A stretch of 64,000 bases of DNA from an uncultured Paracoccaceae bacterium (GCA_947489445.1 CANLDN010000011.1:62001-126000), one strand, 5' to 3'. Shown: positions 17,765 to 26,334, numbered from the stretch's first letter. Program-made: numbers and translations. Notes: generated by a model from the letters alone, not told the origin.

Positions 17765-17822
17765 GCCCGCAAACTCCGCCCCGCGTGGGCCAGTGTCAAT
17801 GACCCAACACAAGGAACGCTCC

Positions 17823-18521
17823 GTGATCAAAGGACTACTTTTCGACAAGGACGGCACCCTGTTCGATTTCAATGCGACATGGGGGGCCTGGACACGGAAG
17901 ATGCTACAGGCTGAGGTCGGCGATGACACTGCCCTATTTGATGCACTGGCTGATGTGATGGGATATGACGCTGATAACGAACGGTTTCACCCCGGCAGCG
18001 TTGTCATTGCATCCACGGTCAGCGAAACCGCTGATGCGATGCTACAGGTCCTCACGGATGTCGAAAAACCCGATCTGATCGCGCGAATGAACGCTGCCTC
18101 CGCCCATGTGGTCCAGGTCGAGGCGACGCCGCTGATCCCCTATTTCAATATGTTGCGGGATACTGATCTGCGCCTTGGGATCGCCACGAATGATGCCGAA
18201 ACCTCTGCCACCTGGCATCTGGAGCGGGCCGGGGTCAAAGACCATTTTGACTTTATCGCGGGTTATGACAGCGGACATGGGGCAAAGCCCGGGCCGGGGC
18301 AGATGCAGGCCTTTTGCGCGCAGACGGGGCTGGACGCCAGCGCTTGCGCAATGGTGGGCGACAGCCTGCATGATCTGGATGCGGGGCGGGCGGCTGGCAT
18401 GATCACGATCGGGGTGCTGACAGGTCCGGCGCCGCTGGCCGAATTGGCCCCACATGCGGATATCGTCTTGCCAACGATTGCTGATATTCCGGGCTGGATG
18501 CGGCGCGAAAATCTGCTCTGA
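17823..18521 (+). CDS. HAD-superfamily hydrolase (phosphoglycolate phosphatase-like)
   Basis: 232 residues. Motif I is DKDGTLFDF near residue 8, motif II lies in the GIATNDAE segment, and motif IV is MVGDSLHDLDAG with a following AGMITIGVLTG. The start chosen is GTG at 17823, preceded by AAGGAA with 6-base spacing and placing motif I at the usual distance; ATGs at 17763 and 17799 would add an unusual N-terminus and overlap the divergent dehalogenase start. Probably a small-molecule phosphatase. The name haloacid dehalogenase is a superfamily label and does not mean a dehalogenase here. Divergent from the rdhA-like gene with under 60 bases between starts. Confidence 0.83.
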   Translation: MIKGLLFDKDGTLFDFNATWGAWTRKMLQAEVGDDTALFDALADVMGYDADNERFHPGSVVIASTVSETADAMLQVLTDVEKPDLIARMNAASAHVVQVEATPLIPYFNMLRDTDLRLGIATNDAETSATWHLERAGVKDHFDFIAGYDSGHGAKPGPGQMQAFCAQTGLDASACAMVGDSLHDLDAGRAAGMITIGVLTGPAPLAELAPHADIVLPTIADIPGWMRRENLL

Positions 18522-18530
18522 CCCTGACTC

Positions 18531-18545
18531 CGACAATAATTGTCG
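18531..18545. promoter_or_regulatory. Palindrome upstream of the MttB-like gene
   Basis: Arms CGACAAT and ATTGTCG around a single A, perfect over 15 bases, 64 bases before the methyltransferase start and just after the HAD stop. It could be an operator of a dimeric regulator or part of a hairpin end for the HAD transcript. Confidence 0.45.
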
Positions 18546-18608
18546 CTTTCACGTCATCCCCAATAGCAGGTAGATGGCACTCTATTCGCGATATCAAAGG
18601 GTTTCGCG

Positions 18609-20165
18609 ATGACAGATACCAGACAACGACGGCGGGGCGGCGGGCGGGCCGGGGCCGCAAACCGGCGCGGGACAGCCGCGATCGAACAGATGCCATGGGC
18701 GCCCCCGATCAATACGGACCGCCCAACAGAACCACTGACCGATGAAGGTGTACAAGCGATCCACGATGGGGCCATGCGCATCCTCGAAGAGATCGGGATC
18801 GAGTTTCTCAACGACGAAGCCACAGCGCTTTTCAAACAGGCAGGCTGCACCGTCAACGGGACCAATGTGCGCATGGGGCGCGACTGGGTGATGGAAATGC
18901 TGGGCCACGCGCCAGCGCAATTCGATATCACACCGCGCAACCCGGACCGCAAAATCACCATTGGTGGCAAGCATATCCTGTTCGGCAATGTGTCGTCGCC
19001 GCCCAACTATTACGATCTTGAGATCGGCAAAAAAGTGTCGGGCAGTCGCGCCCAATGTGCTAATCTTTTGCGGCTGACCCAATATTTCAACTGCATCCAT
19101 TTCGCGGGCGGCTATCCGGTGGAACCTGTGGATATTCACGCCTCCGTCCGGCATCTGGACGTCGTCTATGATAAAATGACGCTGACCGACAAAGTGGCCC
19201 ACGCCTATAGTCTGGGTCAGGAACGTGTCGAAGACGTCATGGAAATGGTGAAAATCGCAGGCGGGTTGAGTGAAGAAGACTTCGCTGCCAAGCCGCATAT
19301 GTACACCAATATCAACTCCACCTCACCGCTCAAGCATGATGTGCCGATGATCGACGGATGCCTGCGCTGCGTGCGGCGCGGGCAGGCGGTCATGGTCACG
19401 CCATTTACGTTGGCCGGTGCGATGGCCCCGGTTACAATGTCCGGTGCGGTCACTTTGTCGGTTGCAGAGGCGATCAGCGCCATTGCCCTGTTCCAATATG
19501 TCCGCCCCGGCGCGCCTTGTGTGATCGGAACCTTCACCAGCAATGTCGATATGAAATCCGGCGCACCCGCCTTTGGTACGCCAGAATATATGCGGGCCAC
19601 CCAGATGACCGGGCAAATGGCACGGTTTTACGGGTTGCCGATGCGGGCTTCGGGATCTTGCGCGGCGAACGTGCCCGATGGTCAGGCCATGTGGGAAACG
19701 TCAAATGCACTCTGGTCGGCGGTCCAATCTGGAACCAACGTGGTCTACCACGCGGCAGGCTGGCTCGAGGGAGGGTTGGTGGCCAGCCCGGAAAAATTCG
19801 TGATGGATTGCGAAATGTTGCAAATGATCCAACGCTACATGCAGCCGGAGATCGTCGCGACGGGCGTGGATGACATCGCGTTTGATGCGATCAAGGAGGT
19901 CGGGCCAAACGGCCATTTCTTCGGCATCCAGCACACGCAGGACCGTTACGAAAAAGCGTTCTACCAACCCATCGCGTCAGACTGGCGGAATTTTGAGGCA
20001 TGGGAGGTCGCAGGCGGCATCTGGACAGCAGAGCGGGCGCATCGCACCTACAAGGACATCATCAACACGTTCGAGGCACCGCCAATGGACGAAGGGGTGC
20101 GTGAAGAACTGACAGCCTTTGTGGCCAAACGCAAAGAAGAAGGCGGGGCACCGACGGATTTTTGA
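18609..20165 (+). CDS. MttB-superfamily (trimethylamine methyltransferase-like) protein, non-pyrrolysine
   Basis: 518 residues matching the trimethylamine methyltransferase family in full: a basic, disordered N-terminus, LTDEGVQAIHDGAMRILEEIGIEF, then a barrel with GAMAPVTMSGAVTLS, AFGTPEYM and a C-terminal MDEGVREELTAFVAKR. There is no in-frame amber codon, so it is a non-pyrrolysine member like glycine-betaine methyltransferase MtgB. Such enzymes move a methyl group from a quaternary amine to a corrinoid protein. The substrate is not known, and no corrinoid-protein gene (MttC/MtgC) sits beside it. It ends at a TGA close to a 120-base gap. A roseobacter role in betaine or carnitine demethylation is an inference. 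Confidence 0.85.
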   Translation: MTDTRQRRRGGGRAGAANRRGTAAIEQMPWAPPINTDRPTEPLTDEGVQAIHDGAMRILEEIGIEFLNDEATALFKQAGCTVNGTNVRMGRDWVMEMLGHAPAQFDITPRNPDRKITIGGKHILFGNVSSPPNYYDLEIGKKVSGSRAQCANLLRLTQYFNCIHFAGGYPVEPVDIHASVRHLDVVYDKMTLTDKVAHAYSLGQERVEDVMEMVKIAGGLSEEDFAAKPHMYTNINSTSPLKHDVPMIDGCLRCVRRGQAVMVTPFTLAGAMAPVTMSGAVTLSVAEAISAIALFQYVRPGAPCVIGTFTSNVDMKSGAPAFGTPEYMRATQMTGQMARFYGLPMRASGSCAANVPDGQAMWETSNALWSAVQSGTNVVYHAAGWLEGGLVASPEKFVMDCEMLQMIQRYMQPEIVATGVDDIAFDAIKEVGPNGHFFGIQHTQDRYEKAFYQPIASDWRNFEAWEVAGGIWTAERAHRTYKDIINTFEAPPMDEGVREELTAFVAKRKEEGGAPTDF

Positions 20166-20288
20166 GGCACCGGGTCTGCTGCAATGCGTGGCGATCCGGG
20201 ATCGGCAAAGCGGTCATTGAACCTGGGCCAACACCATCCATTCGCATCGACACAACATCCTGAACGCTCGAACGCGCCCTAAACAGAG

Positions 20289-20753
20289 CTACGTCCGACG
20301 CACCGCACACAACATGCATCCCGCCAAAGCCGTGTGAATATTAATGTACGCGATGTCTTTGTTCGCCAAGATCCGTTCAATTTCAGTACCGACATTGGCC
20401 CCTTCAGAAAGTGCGTTCATGGCATAATCCATAAGTCCGTTTGCACAGAACGCCCGCAAGGCCACGAACCGGTTCCTGACAATTTCCGGCACCTCTTGCC
20501 CACCGTTATGGCGCTTGCATGCATCCTGACACAGGAAGATTGCCGTTGGTTGTGCATAGACACTGGCGGGTTGCGGCAGCTGGAATGAAAACAGCAGGGC
20601 ACCGTGTTCTTTTCCGGCTTCCTTCAGACAATGCCGACACGGGTAGGTATCACCATCGCGAAAATGCAGAATTTCATGTCCGCCGCGATCTGTTGTGCTC
20701 TGCCGGTGCCAGGCAGCCTCATCCGACGGGATCGCCTCATAGTGATAGTGCAT
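20289..20753 (-). CDS. DUF1203 domain protein
   Basis: 154 residues. The pattern YPCRHCLKEAGKEHGALLFSF, followed by TAIFLCQDACKR and a C-terminal YINIHTALAGCM, fits DUF1203. Cysteines C39, C42 and others suggest a metal site, but function is unknown. GGAG lies 8 bases before the ATG. It faces the methyltransferase tail-to-tail with about 120 bases between, and a 160-base gap separates it from the TetR gene, in which I see nothing definite. Confidence 0.72.
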   Translation of the reverse strand: MHYHYEAIPSDEAAWHRQSTTDRGGHEILHFRDGDTYPCRHCLKEAGKEHGALLFSFQLPQPASVYAQPTAIFLCQDACKRHNGGQEVPEIVRNRFVALRAFCANGLMDYAMNALSEGANVGTEIERILANKDIAYINIHTALAGCMLCAVRRT

Positions 20754-20913
20754 CCGAAATCTCCAGTGTTCGGGTTGAGCTACGCTTTGCTTGCCGCCGG
20801 TTGCGATCCGATTCTTGCGGATTGCGACAAGGGCTCAGAAATCCTCGCCCAATCCTGCAAAAGTGGCGCTGGGCTGATCGGTAATCGTCAGAGCCAACAG
20901 GATCGTAATGTGC

Positions 20914-21489
20914 TTAGGTCCAACCCGCGTTCAGGCGCTTGAGACCAGCCTTGCCCGCCGCGATGATTTGCAGCGCGTCATCCTCGGTCTCTGCCAACCG
21001 GGCAACCGAAATAATGCCCACGAGCATCGCCATCGTCGCAGTCCCGTGGGCCGTGGACCGATCGGATGATTGATCCAGCAACAAGGATGTCCGTTTGATC
21101 GCTTTTGAGGTTTCAGATTTAATGTCACCTTCAAATCGCGATATCTCAGCGCCCATGGTTGCGAGCGGACACCCGCCGCCCGCGTTCTTGGCGTGATCAA
21201 GCGACAGGTATCGCGAAATGTAGTCTTTTCTTGACTGCTCTCGCTGCGTCTCCGTCTCCGAGGTTTCCATATCGGCAATCAGATCATCGACAGCCTTGGC
21301 AAATGCCGCTTCGATCAGGTCCTCCTTAGAGGAAAAATGGCGATAAAAACCGCCATGGGTCAGACCAGCGGCTTGCATCACATCTGAAACGCTTGTCGCG
21401 CCAATTCCGTCTTTACGAAAAAGACGAGCAGCGGCGTCGATGATGCGGGCGTGGCTCTTTTGTTTTTCAGCCTCTGACATTCTGGCCAT
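20914..21489 (-). CDS. TetR-family regulator
   Basis: 191 residues. The N-terminal TetR HTH is clear (ARIIDAAARLFRKDGIGATSV and MQAAGLTHGGFYRHFSSKEDL), followed by a helical C-terminal domain with AGGGCPLATMGAEISR, a segment common in the TetR_C group near oxidoreductase or efflux genes. It probably represses its own gene and neighbours; an A/T-rich palindrome lies 27 bases upstream. The ligand is unknown. Confidence 0.85.
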   Translation of the reverse strand: MARMSEAEKQKSHARIIDAAARLFRKDGIGATSVSDVMQAAGLTHGGFYRHFSSKEDLIEAAFAKAVDDLIADMETSETETQREQSRKDYISRYLSLDHAKNAGGGCPLATMGAEISRFEGDIKSETSKAIKRTSLLLDQSSDRSTAHGTATMAMLVGIISVARLAETEDDALQIIAAGKAGLKRLNAGWT

Positions 21490-21791
21490 TCAAGCGTCTC
21501 CAAGGGGATTGACAGTATAGATGTTATATATCATCTATAATTTTAGAGTACAATCATAATCTAAAAGCTGATGCCCAAATCGTTCATAAAACAATTGAAT
21601 TTCGTCGGTTCGATCGGCGACCAAACATGTCGAGCCATCGACGCGCCCGATGCTTTGCACGGCCAAATCGGGCGTGGATCAAATCCCGCACTCCCCGGAT
21701 GGGCCGTGAGTGAAAGAACGTGTCAGCAACAACAACGCAATCCGCAAATTCACATGGTGGAATTTGCGCAAGACTTTCCGAGAGCAATAAC
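21490..21791. other. Intergenic region with TetR operator
   Basis: About 300 bases without a convincing gene. It holds the palindrome at 21516-21539 and A/T-rich DNA to about 21610, then more GC-rich sequence leading to the membrane-protein gene. A reverse frame from 21793 to 21584 (70 codons) gave no recognisable family. Confidence 0.5.
21516..21539. promoter_or_regulatory. Probable TetR operator
   Basis: Perfect 8-base arms TATAGATG and CATCTATA with an 8-base A/T spacer, 27 bases upstream of the TetR start and about 250 bases upstream of the divergent membrane-protein gene. Size and symmetry are typical of TetR sites. Confidence 0.6.
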
Positions 21792-22520
21792 ATGACAGAC
21801 TTCCTGATTTTTTACGTGCGCACCTTTGCCGTTGCGCTTCCCCTGATCGCGATCGCGATCATGATGATCGGCGTGGGCCGGGCCAATCTGACAGCGCAGC
21901 AGACGGGCGTGGCCATCACCGTTGCGGCCCTTTTGTTTGGGCTTTGGTTCGCGGTGGTGGTTCCGCCCTCCGAATCCAACGTTCTGAACGTGCCGCCAAC
22001 CCTTCAAGACCCGCCCATTGTGCTGGGTTTCCTGTTCGGCGGCGCGGCGATTGTTTGGGGGCTCGCCTGGGTTGTTCCGCTTGGACGGCGGATCACAATG
22101 GCCACTCCGCTTGCCGCCATAGCCGCCTTTCAGATCCCGCGCATCATGGGCGGTGTCTTCCTGATCGGCTGGCTCGGCGGCAGCATCCCGGCCGAGTTTG
22201 CACTGCCTGCGGGCCTCGGTGATATTTGGGCCGGAATCGCGGGCTGGCAGGCCAGCAAAGCATTGGCAAGCGGTGCGCCCAACGCGCGCAAGTTGCTGAT
22301 GCGGGCGAACATCATCGGGATATTGGACTTTGTATTTGCGGTCGGCCTTGGCATCATGACGTCAGAAGGCTTTGCGCATTTATTGTCCCAAGATGCGCCG
22401 AACATCGTCAACGATCACCCGCTGGCCCTGTTCCCTGCATTCTTCGTCCCGATCTTTCTGGGGTTCCACTTCATCGCGATCAGCAAGCTGCGCGCGGAGC
22501 GCCGGTCCGTGTACGCCTAG
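21792..22520 (+). CDS. Multi-pass membrane protein of unknown function
   Basis: 242 residues with about six or seven hydrophobic helices (for example TDFLIFYVRTFAVALPLIAI, ITVAALLFGLWFAVVV, ALFPAFFVPIFLGFHFIAIS). I do not recognise the family. The ATG at 21792 removes 24 hydrophilic residues that an upstream frame would add. The stop overlaps the convergent LysR gene by 4 bases. It is divergent from tetR, so it is the likely target of that repressor. Confidence 0.7.
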   Translation: MTDFLIFYVRTFAVALPLIAIAIMMIGVGRANLTAQQTGVAITVAALLFGLWFAVVVPPSESNVLNVPPTLQDPPIVLGFLFGGAAIVWGLAWVVPLGRRITMATPLAAIAAFQIPRIMGGVFLIGWLGGSIPAEFALPAGLGDIWAGIAGWQASKALASGAPNARKLLMRANIIGILDFVFAVGLGIMTSEGFAHLLSQDAPNIVNDHPLALFPAFFVPIFLGFHFIAISKLRAERRSVYA

Positions 22521-23404
22521 GGGCCTTCAAACAATGCCTTGTCGGCGCGGGCCCCCGCGATCATCGCATCGAAGACGGCCCTGACCCGCCGATTGCGCCG
22601 CATATCATTATGGCAGACAATCCAAAGATCCCCGACCGGAGCGTCGAGAACATCACCCACACGACGCAGTCCCGGCCAGACCTCGCCAAGGATCATGGGC
22701 AACACAGCCGGATAGTCACTCTGCGCGCAGATTGAGGCGCGCAGAACGAGCGAGCTGGCGAAGAATGGCGGGCCCTCGGTGGCGTTGGGATCGAAGGCAG
22801 TAGAGCCGAATTGTTCGGCCAATCTCGGCTCACCTGCGTGACCAATATGCGCGTCGTCGCGCTCTGGAACGTCCGGGCCGCTCTTATCTGCAACATAAGT
22901 GGCCCAGCGGATCGTCGCGAGTTTTCGACCGAACAGAGCGTTCGAGCAAAGCCGCTTTGGCCGGATCGCGACGTCTGCTTCGTGGCGGGACAAGTCCAGC
23001 ATCTTGTCGCTACTCACGACCTGCACCCTTAAGCTGGGATGGGCCCGCCCCAAATCCATCACGTGGCGGGCGACGAAAAAGGACGACAGGACTTCACTTG
23101 TCGTTATCGTGACAGATCCCGACAGTGCCTGGCTTTCGCCAAAAAGATGGCGCGACACGTTGGCTGTTTCCTGCTCCATCTTCTCGGCGGCATGCACGAT
23201 GGCCGCGCCATCTTCCGTTGGAATGTAGCGGCCGCCCTCACGTTGAAAGACGGGCATCTTCAGCCTTGCCTCAATGGCGGCCAGGCGCCGGAAAACCGTG
23301 GATGTCGTTACTCTCAAGTGGCCCGCAGCTTCAGGTACACGCCCATAACGGGCGACATGCAGCAACAGGCGGTAGTCGTCCCAATCAAGCACAGCTTGTC
23401 TCAT
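22517..23404 (-). CDS. LysR-family regulator
   Basis: 295 residues. N-terminal winged HTH (DWDDYRLLLHVARYGRVPEAAGHL, TTSTVFRRLAAIEARL) followed by a periplasmic-binding-like effector domain, a layout of the single-strand LysR group. The start at 23404 (MRQAVLDWDDY) places the HTH at the normal position; an upstream ATG at 23458 adds 18 residues. It is divergent from the NDH-2-like and SDR genes, the classical position for a LysR activator of its neighbours. Confidence 0.85.
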   Translation of the reverse strand: MRQAVLDWDDYRLLLHVARYGRVPEAAGHLRVTTSTVFRRLAAIEARLKMPVFQREGGRYIPTEDGAAIVHAAEKMEQETANVSRHLFGESQALSGSVTITTSEVLSSFFVARHVMDLGRAHPSLRVQVVSSDKMLDLSRHEADVAIRPKRLCSNALFGRKLATIRWATYVADKSGPDVPERDDAHIGHAGEPRLAEQFGSTAFDPNATEGPPFFASSLVLRASICAQSDYPAVLPMILGEVWPGLRRVGDVLDAPVGDLWIVCHNDMRRNRRVRAVFDAMIAGARADKALFEGP

Positions 23405-23491
23405 TTTTGCGATTCCGAGACGCAAAACTGCGTGTGTACTCACGAAAATGCAAGCCATATTCCATCCCCAGCAACAAGAGGGAACAAGACA

Positions 23492-24661
23492 ATGTCAAAC
23501 ATCATCATTGCAGGTGGCGGGTTTGCCGGTCTCTGGGCAGCAATGGCTGCCGCGGCAACCCGGCACCGCGCGAACGCAGATACGATCAACATCACCCTTG
23601 TCTCCAAGGTGCCGGATCTGTGCATCCGCCCGCGGCTATATGAAGGTGCGCGGCCTGAAATGCTAGTGCCGCTGCAACCCCTTCTCGAAACCATCGGGGT
23701 CACATTCGTGCGGGCCGAAATCTCCGCCGTGTCGACCGAAACGGTGCAAACCCGTGAAGCGGGTACACTGGGTCACGACCGGCTGATCCTCGCGATGGGC
23801 AGCCATGTGGCGGTACCCCCAGTGCCCGGGGCCAAGGACCATGGCTTCACCGTGGACGGCTATACAGAAACCGCGCGTCTGGATACGCATCTCGCCAAAC
23901 TGGACCTGTCCGGGTCCGACAATGCTCAGGTCGTCGTTGTGGGGGCGGGCTTCAGCGGGCTCGAAATTGCCACATCACTGCGTGACCGGCTTGGTCCCAA
24001 CGCGCGTCTCTATCTCATCGATCATGCTGACGTGGCTGGCCAGTCGCTTGGTCCGAACCTGACTGACACGATCAATCAGGCGCTTGACCGCGCCAATATC
24101 ACTTTTCTGGGTGGCGAGGCTGTGGCGTCGGTGACAGCTGACCAGCTCACCTTGCGATCCGGCAAGGTGATTGACACGCAGACCAGCATCTTTGCCACAG
24201 GGTCGCGGCCTTCACCGCTGATCGGCGGCATCGGAACGCAAGCAGGTGACGGACGTTTGCAGACAGACGCGACGCTGCGCATCCCTGCACACCCTACAAT
24301 CTTCGCGGCAGGGGACGTCGCCGTTGCCTCAACCGACAGCCAGCACATGACCTTGATGTCGTGCCAACACGCGATGCCCATGGGCCTTGTCGCTGGCCAA
24401 AATGCGGTGCGTGATCTGCTGGGAAAGGACATGCTGCGCTACGCCCAACCCGACTACGTGACCTGTCTGAGTCTCGGGAAATCTGACGCGGTCTTCACGA
24501 AAGGGTGGGATCGCAGCATCGTGCTGACGGGGCAGGATGGGGCGCAGTTGAAGTCTCAAATCAACGAAATGTGGATCTATCCACCCAGCCCCGATTTGGG
24601 GCGTGACGCAATCTTCGACACGGTTTTGCCAACCCGGGGGGTGACACCTCTGGCGCGCTGA
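23492..24661 (+). CDS. FAD-dependent pyridine nucleotide oxidoreductase (NDH-2-like)
   Basis: 389 residues. Two dinucleotide motifs are seen: an FAD site IIIAGGGFAGLWAA at the N-terminus and an NAD(P)H site VVVGAGFSGLEIATSL near 145. The ATFATGSRPSP-type and late AAGDVAVAS segments are typical of the family, in which NADH is oxidised to reduce quinone. There is no obvious membrane-anchoring C-terminus. The ATG at 23492 follows AGAGGGAACAAG; the same frame is open back to 23039, overlapping the LysR gene, and is not used. It begins an apparent operon with the SDR gene. Confidence 0.82.
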   Translation: MSNIIIAGGGFAGLWAAMAAAATRHRANADTINITLVSKVPDLCIRPRLYEGARPEMLVPLQPLLETIGVTFVRAEISAVSTETVQTREAGTLGHDRLILAMGSHVAVPPVPGAKDHGFTVDGYTETARLDTHLAKLDLSGSDNAQVVVVGAGFSGLEIATSLRDRLGPNARLYLIDHADVAGQSLGPNLTDTINQALDRANITFLGGEAVASVTADQLTLRSGKVIDTQTSIFATGSRPSPLIGGIGTQAGDGRLQTDATLRIPAHPTIFAAGDVAVASTDSQHMTLMSCQHAMPMGLVAGQNAVRDLLGKDMLRYAQPDYVTCLSLGKSDAVFTKGWDRSIVLTGQDGAQLKSQINEMWIYPPSPDLGRDAIFDTVLPTRGVTPLAR

Positions 24662-24700
24662 CCACATCTTCCAACCAACATGTCCGAGGAACCATTCATC

Positions 24701-25588
24701 ATGACGGATAAGAAAACAATTCTGATCACCGGCGCGAGCCGCGGGATCGGTCTTCTGGCGGCGCATGCACTCGCCGCCAACGGCCATAGCGTCTATGCCG
24801 GGATGCGCGACATTGCCGGACGCAATGCCGAACCCGCAGCCCGGATGTGGGCGACCGCGCAGGCGGAAGGGCGCGATCTTGCACCGGTCGAACTGGACGT
24901 GAGCGATGAGCACGCCTGTCAGGCGGCCATCGACAAGGTTGAGGCCGATAAGCCGCTCGATGTGCTGGTCAACAATGCCGGTGTCATGCCCGTCGGCCTG
25001 ACCGAGGCCTTCACGATGGCGCAGACCAAGGATGTCTTTGACGTGAATGTCTATGGCATCATGCGCATGACACGGGCTGCGTTGCCCGCGATGCGCCGCC
25101 GGAAATCGGGGCTGATCGTCAACCTCAGTTCCTCTGCGGGACGGTTTGGGATGCCTTTCTTTGGTATTTATTGTGCAAGCAAATGGGCCGTGGAGGCCTA
25201 TAGCGAAGCACTGCACAACGAACTTGAAAGCTTTGGCATCGACTGCGTTCTGGTGGAGCCAAGCGGCCATGGCACCGATCTGGTGGTCACGGCACCGGCC
25301 CCCAACGACACAACACGCTTGGAGGCTTACGGTGACCTTGCCGCAGGACGGGATCGCCTGCTGGGCATGTTTGGGCAGATGTTCGAAACAGACACCACCG
25401 GGACCGATGCCAACAATGTTGCCACCGCGATCACGCAACTTGTCGAGACGTCGCAAACGCGGCCCATCCGCGTGCAGGTCGGGCACGACATGGGGGTAAG
25501 TGCGGTCAATGCGGCGGTTGCCCCAATTCAGGCCAAACTGATCGATATGCTGAAACCGGTCTACAGCGGCGAGGTGGCAAATGGATGA
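24701..25588 (+). CDS. Short-chain dehydrogenase/reductase
   Basis: 295 residues. NAD(P)-binding motif GASRGIG at 11-17, NNAG in VLVNNAGVMPVG, and catalytic Tyr and Lys in GIYCASK (about Y156, K160), with Ser in NLSSSAG. GAGGA is 9 bases before the ATG at 24701; an earlier ATG at 24680 overlaps that site. It is 39 bases after the NDH-2-like gene. Substrate unknown. The protein resembles alcohol-type SDRs used in detoxification or degradation. Confidence 0.87.
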   Translation: MTDKKTILITGASRGIGLLAAHALAANGHSVYAGMRDIAGRNAEPAARMWATAQAEGRDLAPVELDVSDEHACQAAIDKVEADKPLDVLVNNAGVMPVGLTEAFTMAQTKDVFDVNVYGIMRMTRAALPAMRRRKSGLIVNLSSSAGRFGMPFFGIYCASKWAVEAYSEALHNELESFGIDCVLVEPSGHGTDLVVTAPAPNDTTRLEAYGDLAAGRDRLLGMFGQMFETDTTGTDANNVATAITQLVETSQTRPIRVQVGHDMGVSAVNAAVAPIQAKLIDMLKPVYSGEVANG

Positions 25589-25820
25589 TCGTGGCGGCCT
25601 GTTTTTGTTTGCAACAATCCGCCCGAAACCAGAGCATCTCGACAAAGCACGCGCCGCGATCGACGATCTGATCCCCAAGACGCTCGCGGAACCCGGCTGC
25701 CACCTTTTTGCAGCGTTCGAAAGTGGATCCGAGGATGACGTGCTGCATCTATCCGGTCTATGCTACGCATCACCCCTTGGACAACCCCGGCACCTTTTGT
25801 GCCGGGGTCCTGATCTATAG
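25581..25820 (+). pseudogene. Truncated or frameshifted antibiotic biosynthesis monooxygenase (ABM) gene
   Basis: The frame gives 79 residues. The first 50 (FATIRPKPEHLDKARAAIDDL, LAEPGCHLFAAFES) are a standard ABM/quinol monooxygenase N-terminus. After DDVLHL the frame becomes unrelated, and a neighbouring frame continues with a YPVYATHHPLDNPGTF segment that looks like the expected tail, so a small deletion seems to have broken it. An intact family member is about 95-105 residues. It overlaps the SDR stop by 8 bases. Sequencing error is an alternative. Confidence 0.5.
25784..25808. terminator. GC-rich hairpin at the end of the NDH-2/SDR/ABM operon
   Basis: Stem ACCCCGGCAC / GTGCCGGGGT (10 bases, perfect) with loop CTTTT. 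No T-tract follows on either strand, so it is a terminator only by position; it could be a Rho-assisted end shared with the convergent NTF2-like gene. Confidence 0.4.
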
Positions 25821-25826
25821 CGGTCG

Positions 25827-26303
25827 TCAGTTGCCCGACGTCAAAAGCCGCCCGCCATGCGGGTTGTCGATCACGATCTTCCAGCCGCCATGGGTTTGCC
25901 GGTGCAGAACAGCGACCGAAAGACCGGACTGCGCGATGTCTTCACCATCCGGCGTCCGCGCGGTCATACGCCAAGGCGCGATATGCACTGCAATGTCGCC
26001 ATTGACGATGACTTCATGCCCGTTCGCATAACTGAAGACCGGCCCAAGGGCCGCCATGCTCGCAAACATCTGCTCAAGCTGCGCCATATCGGACACCGGT
26101 GCATCAGGTTCAAAGACGACCGTGGCCTCCGGCCCATAGCTCGCCATAACACCTGCGATGTTATTGGTCTGAAATGCCGCCGTCATGGTCTGAATTGCGG
26201 CCAGCACGTCTTGTTGGTCTTGTGTCATATCATGTCCTTGAGCTGGTAAAATCTGTGGCATGGTCAGGGCAATAGCCGTCAACCACGCAAAAGCGTGTTT
26301 CAT
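25827..26303 (-). CDS. Secreted SnoaL/NTF2-like (YybH-type) protein
   Basis: 158 residues. A signal peptide (MKHAFAWLTAIALTMPQIL, cleavage near AQG) precedes an NTF2-like fold of about 125 residues (VLAAIQTMTAAFQTNNIAGVMASY, GPVFSYANGHEVIVNGDIAVHIAPWRM, GGWKIVIDNPHGG). Such proteins are small ligand-binding or isomerase-type folds of unclear role. It lies 31 bases after the ECF sigma gene on the same strand and is likely in its operon. Confidence 0.78.
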   Translation of the reverse strand: MKHAFAWLTAIALTMPQILPAQGHDMTQDQQDVLAAIQTMTAAFQTNNIAGVMASYGPEATVVFEPDAPVSDMAQLEQMFASMAALGPVFSYANGHEVIVNGDIAVHIAPWRMTARTPDGEDIAQSGLSVAVLHRQTHGGWKIVIDNPHGGRLLTSGN

Positions 26304-26334
26304 AAAGATTTCCTTTCTTTGGGTTGGGTGGTGG

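Noticed and set aside
17823..18521. Haloacid dehalogenase as partner of the reductive dehalogenase
   Set aside because: HAD is a superfamily name; motifs suit a phosphatase, and no haloacid-specific residues can be seen.
18609..20165. Pyrrolysine (amber read-through) in the MttB-like gene
   Set aside because: No in-frame TAG is present in the coding sequence.
21584..21793. Possible transposase remnant on the minus strand
   Set aside because: No DDE motifs, no inverted repeats and no target duplication; the translation matched nothing I know.
23039..23491. N-terminal extension of the NDH-2-like frame
   Set aside because: It overlaps the LysR gene antisense, lacks a ribosome site, and the FAD motif begins right after ATG 23492.
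24329..25678. 449-codon reverse frame across the NDH-2-like and SDR genes
   Set aside because: It is antisense to two clear coding genes and has no recognisable domain; high-GC genomes give such shadows.
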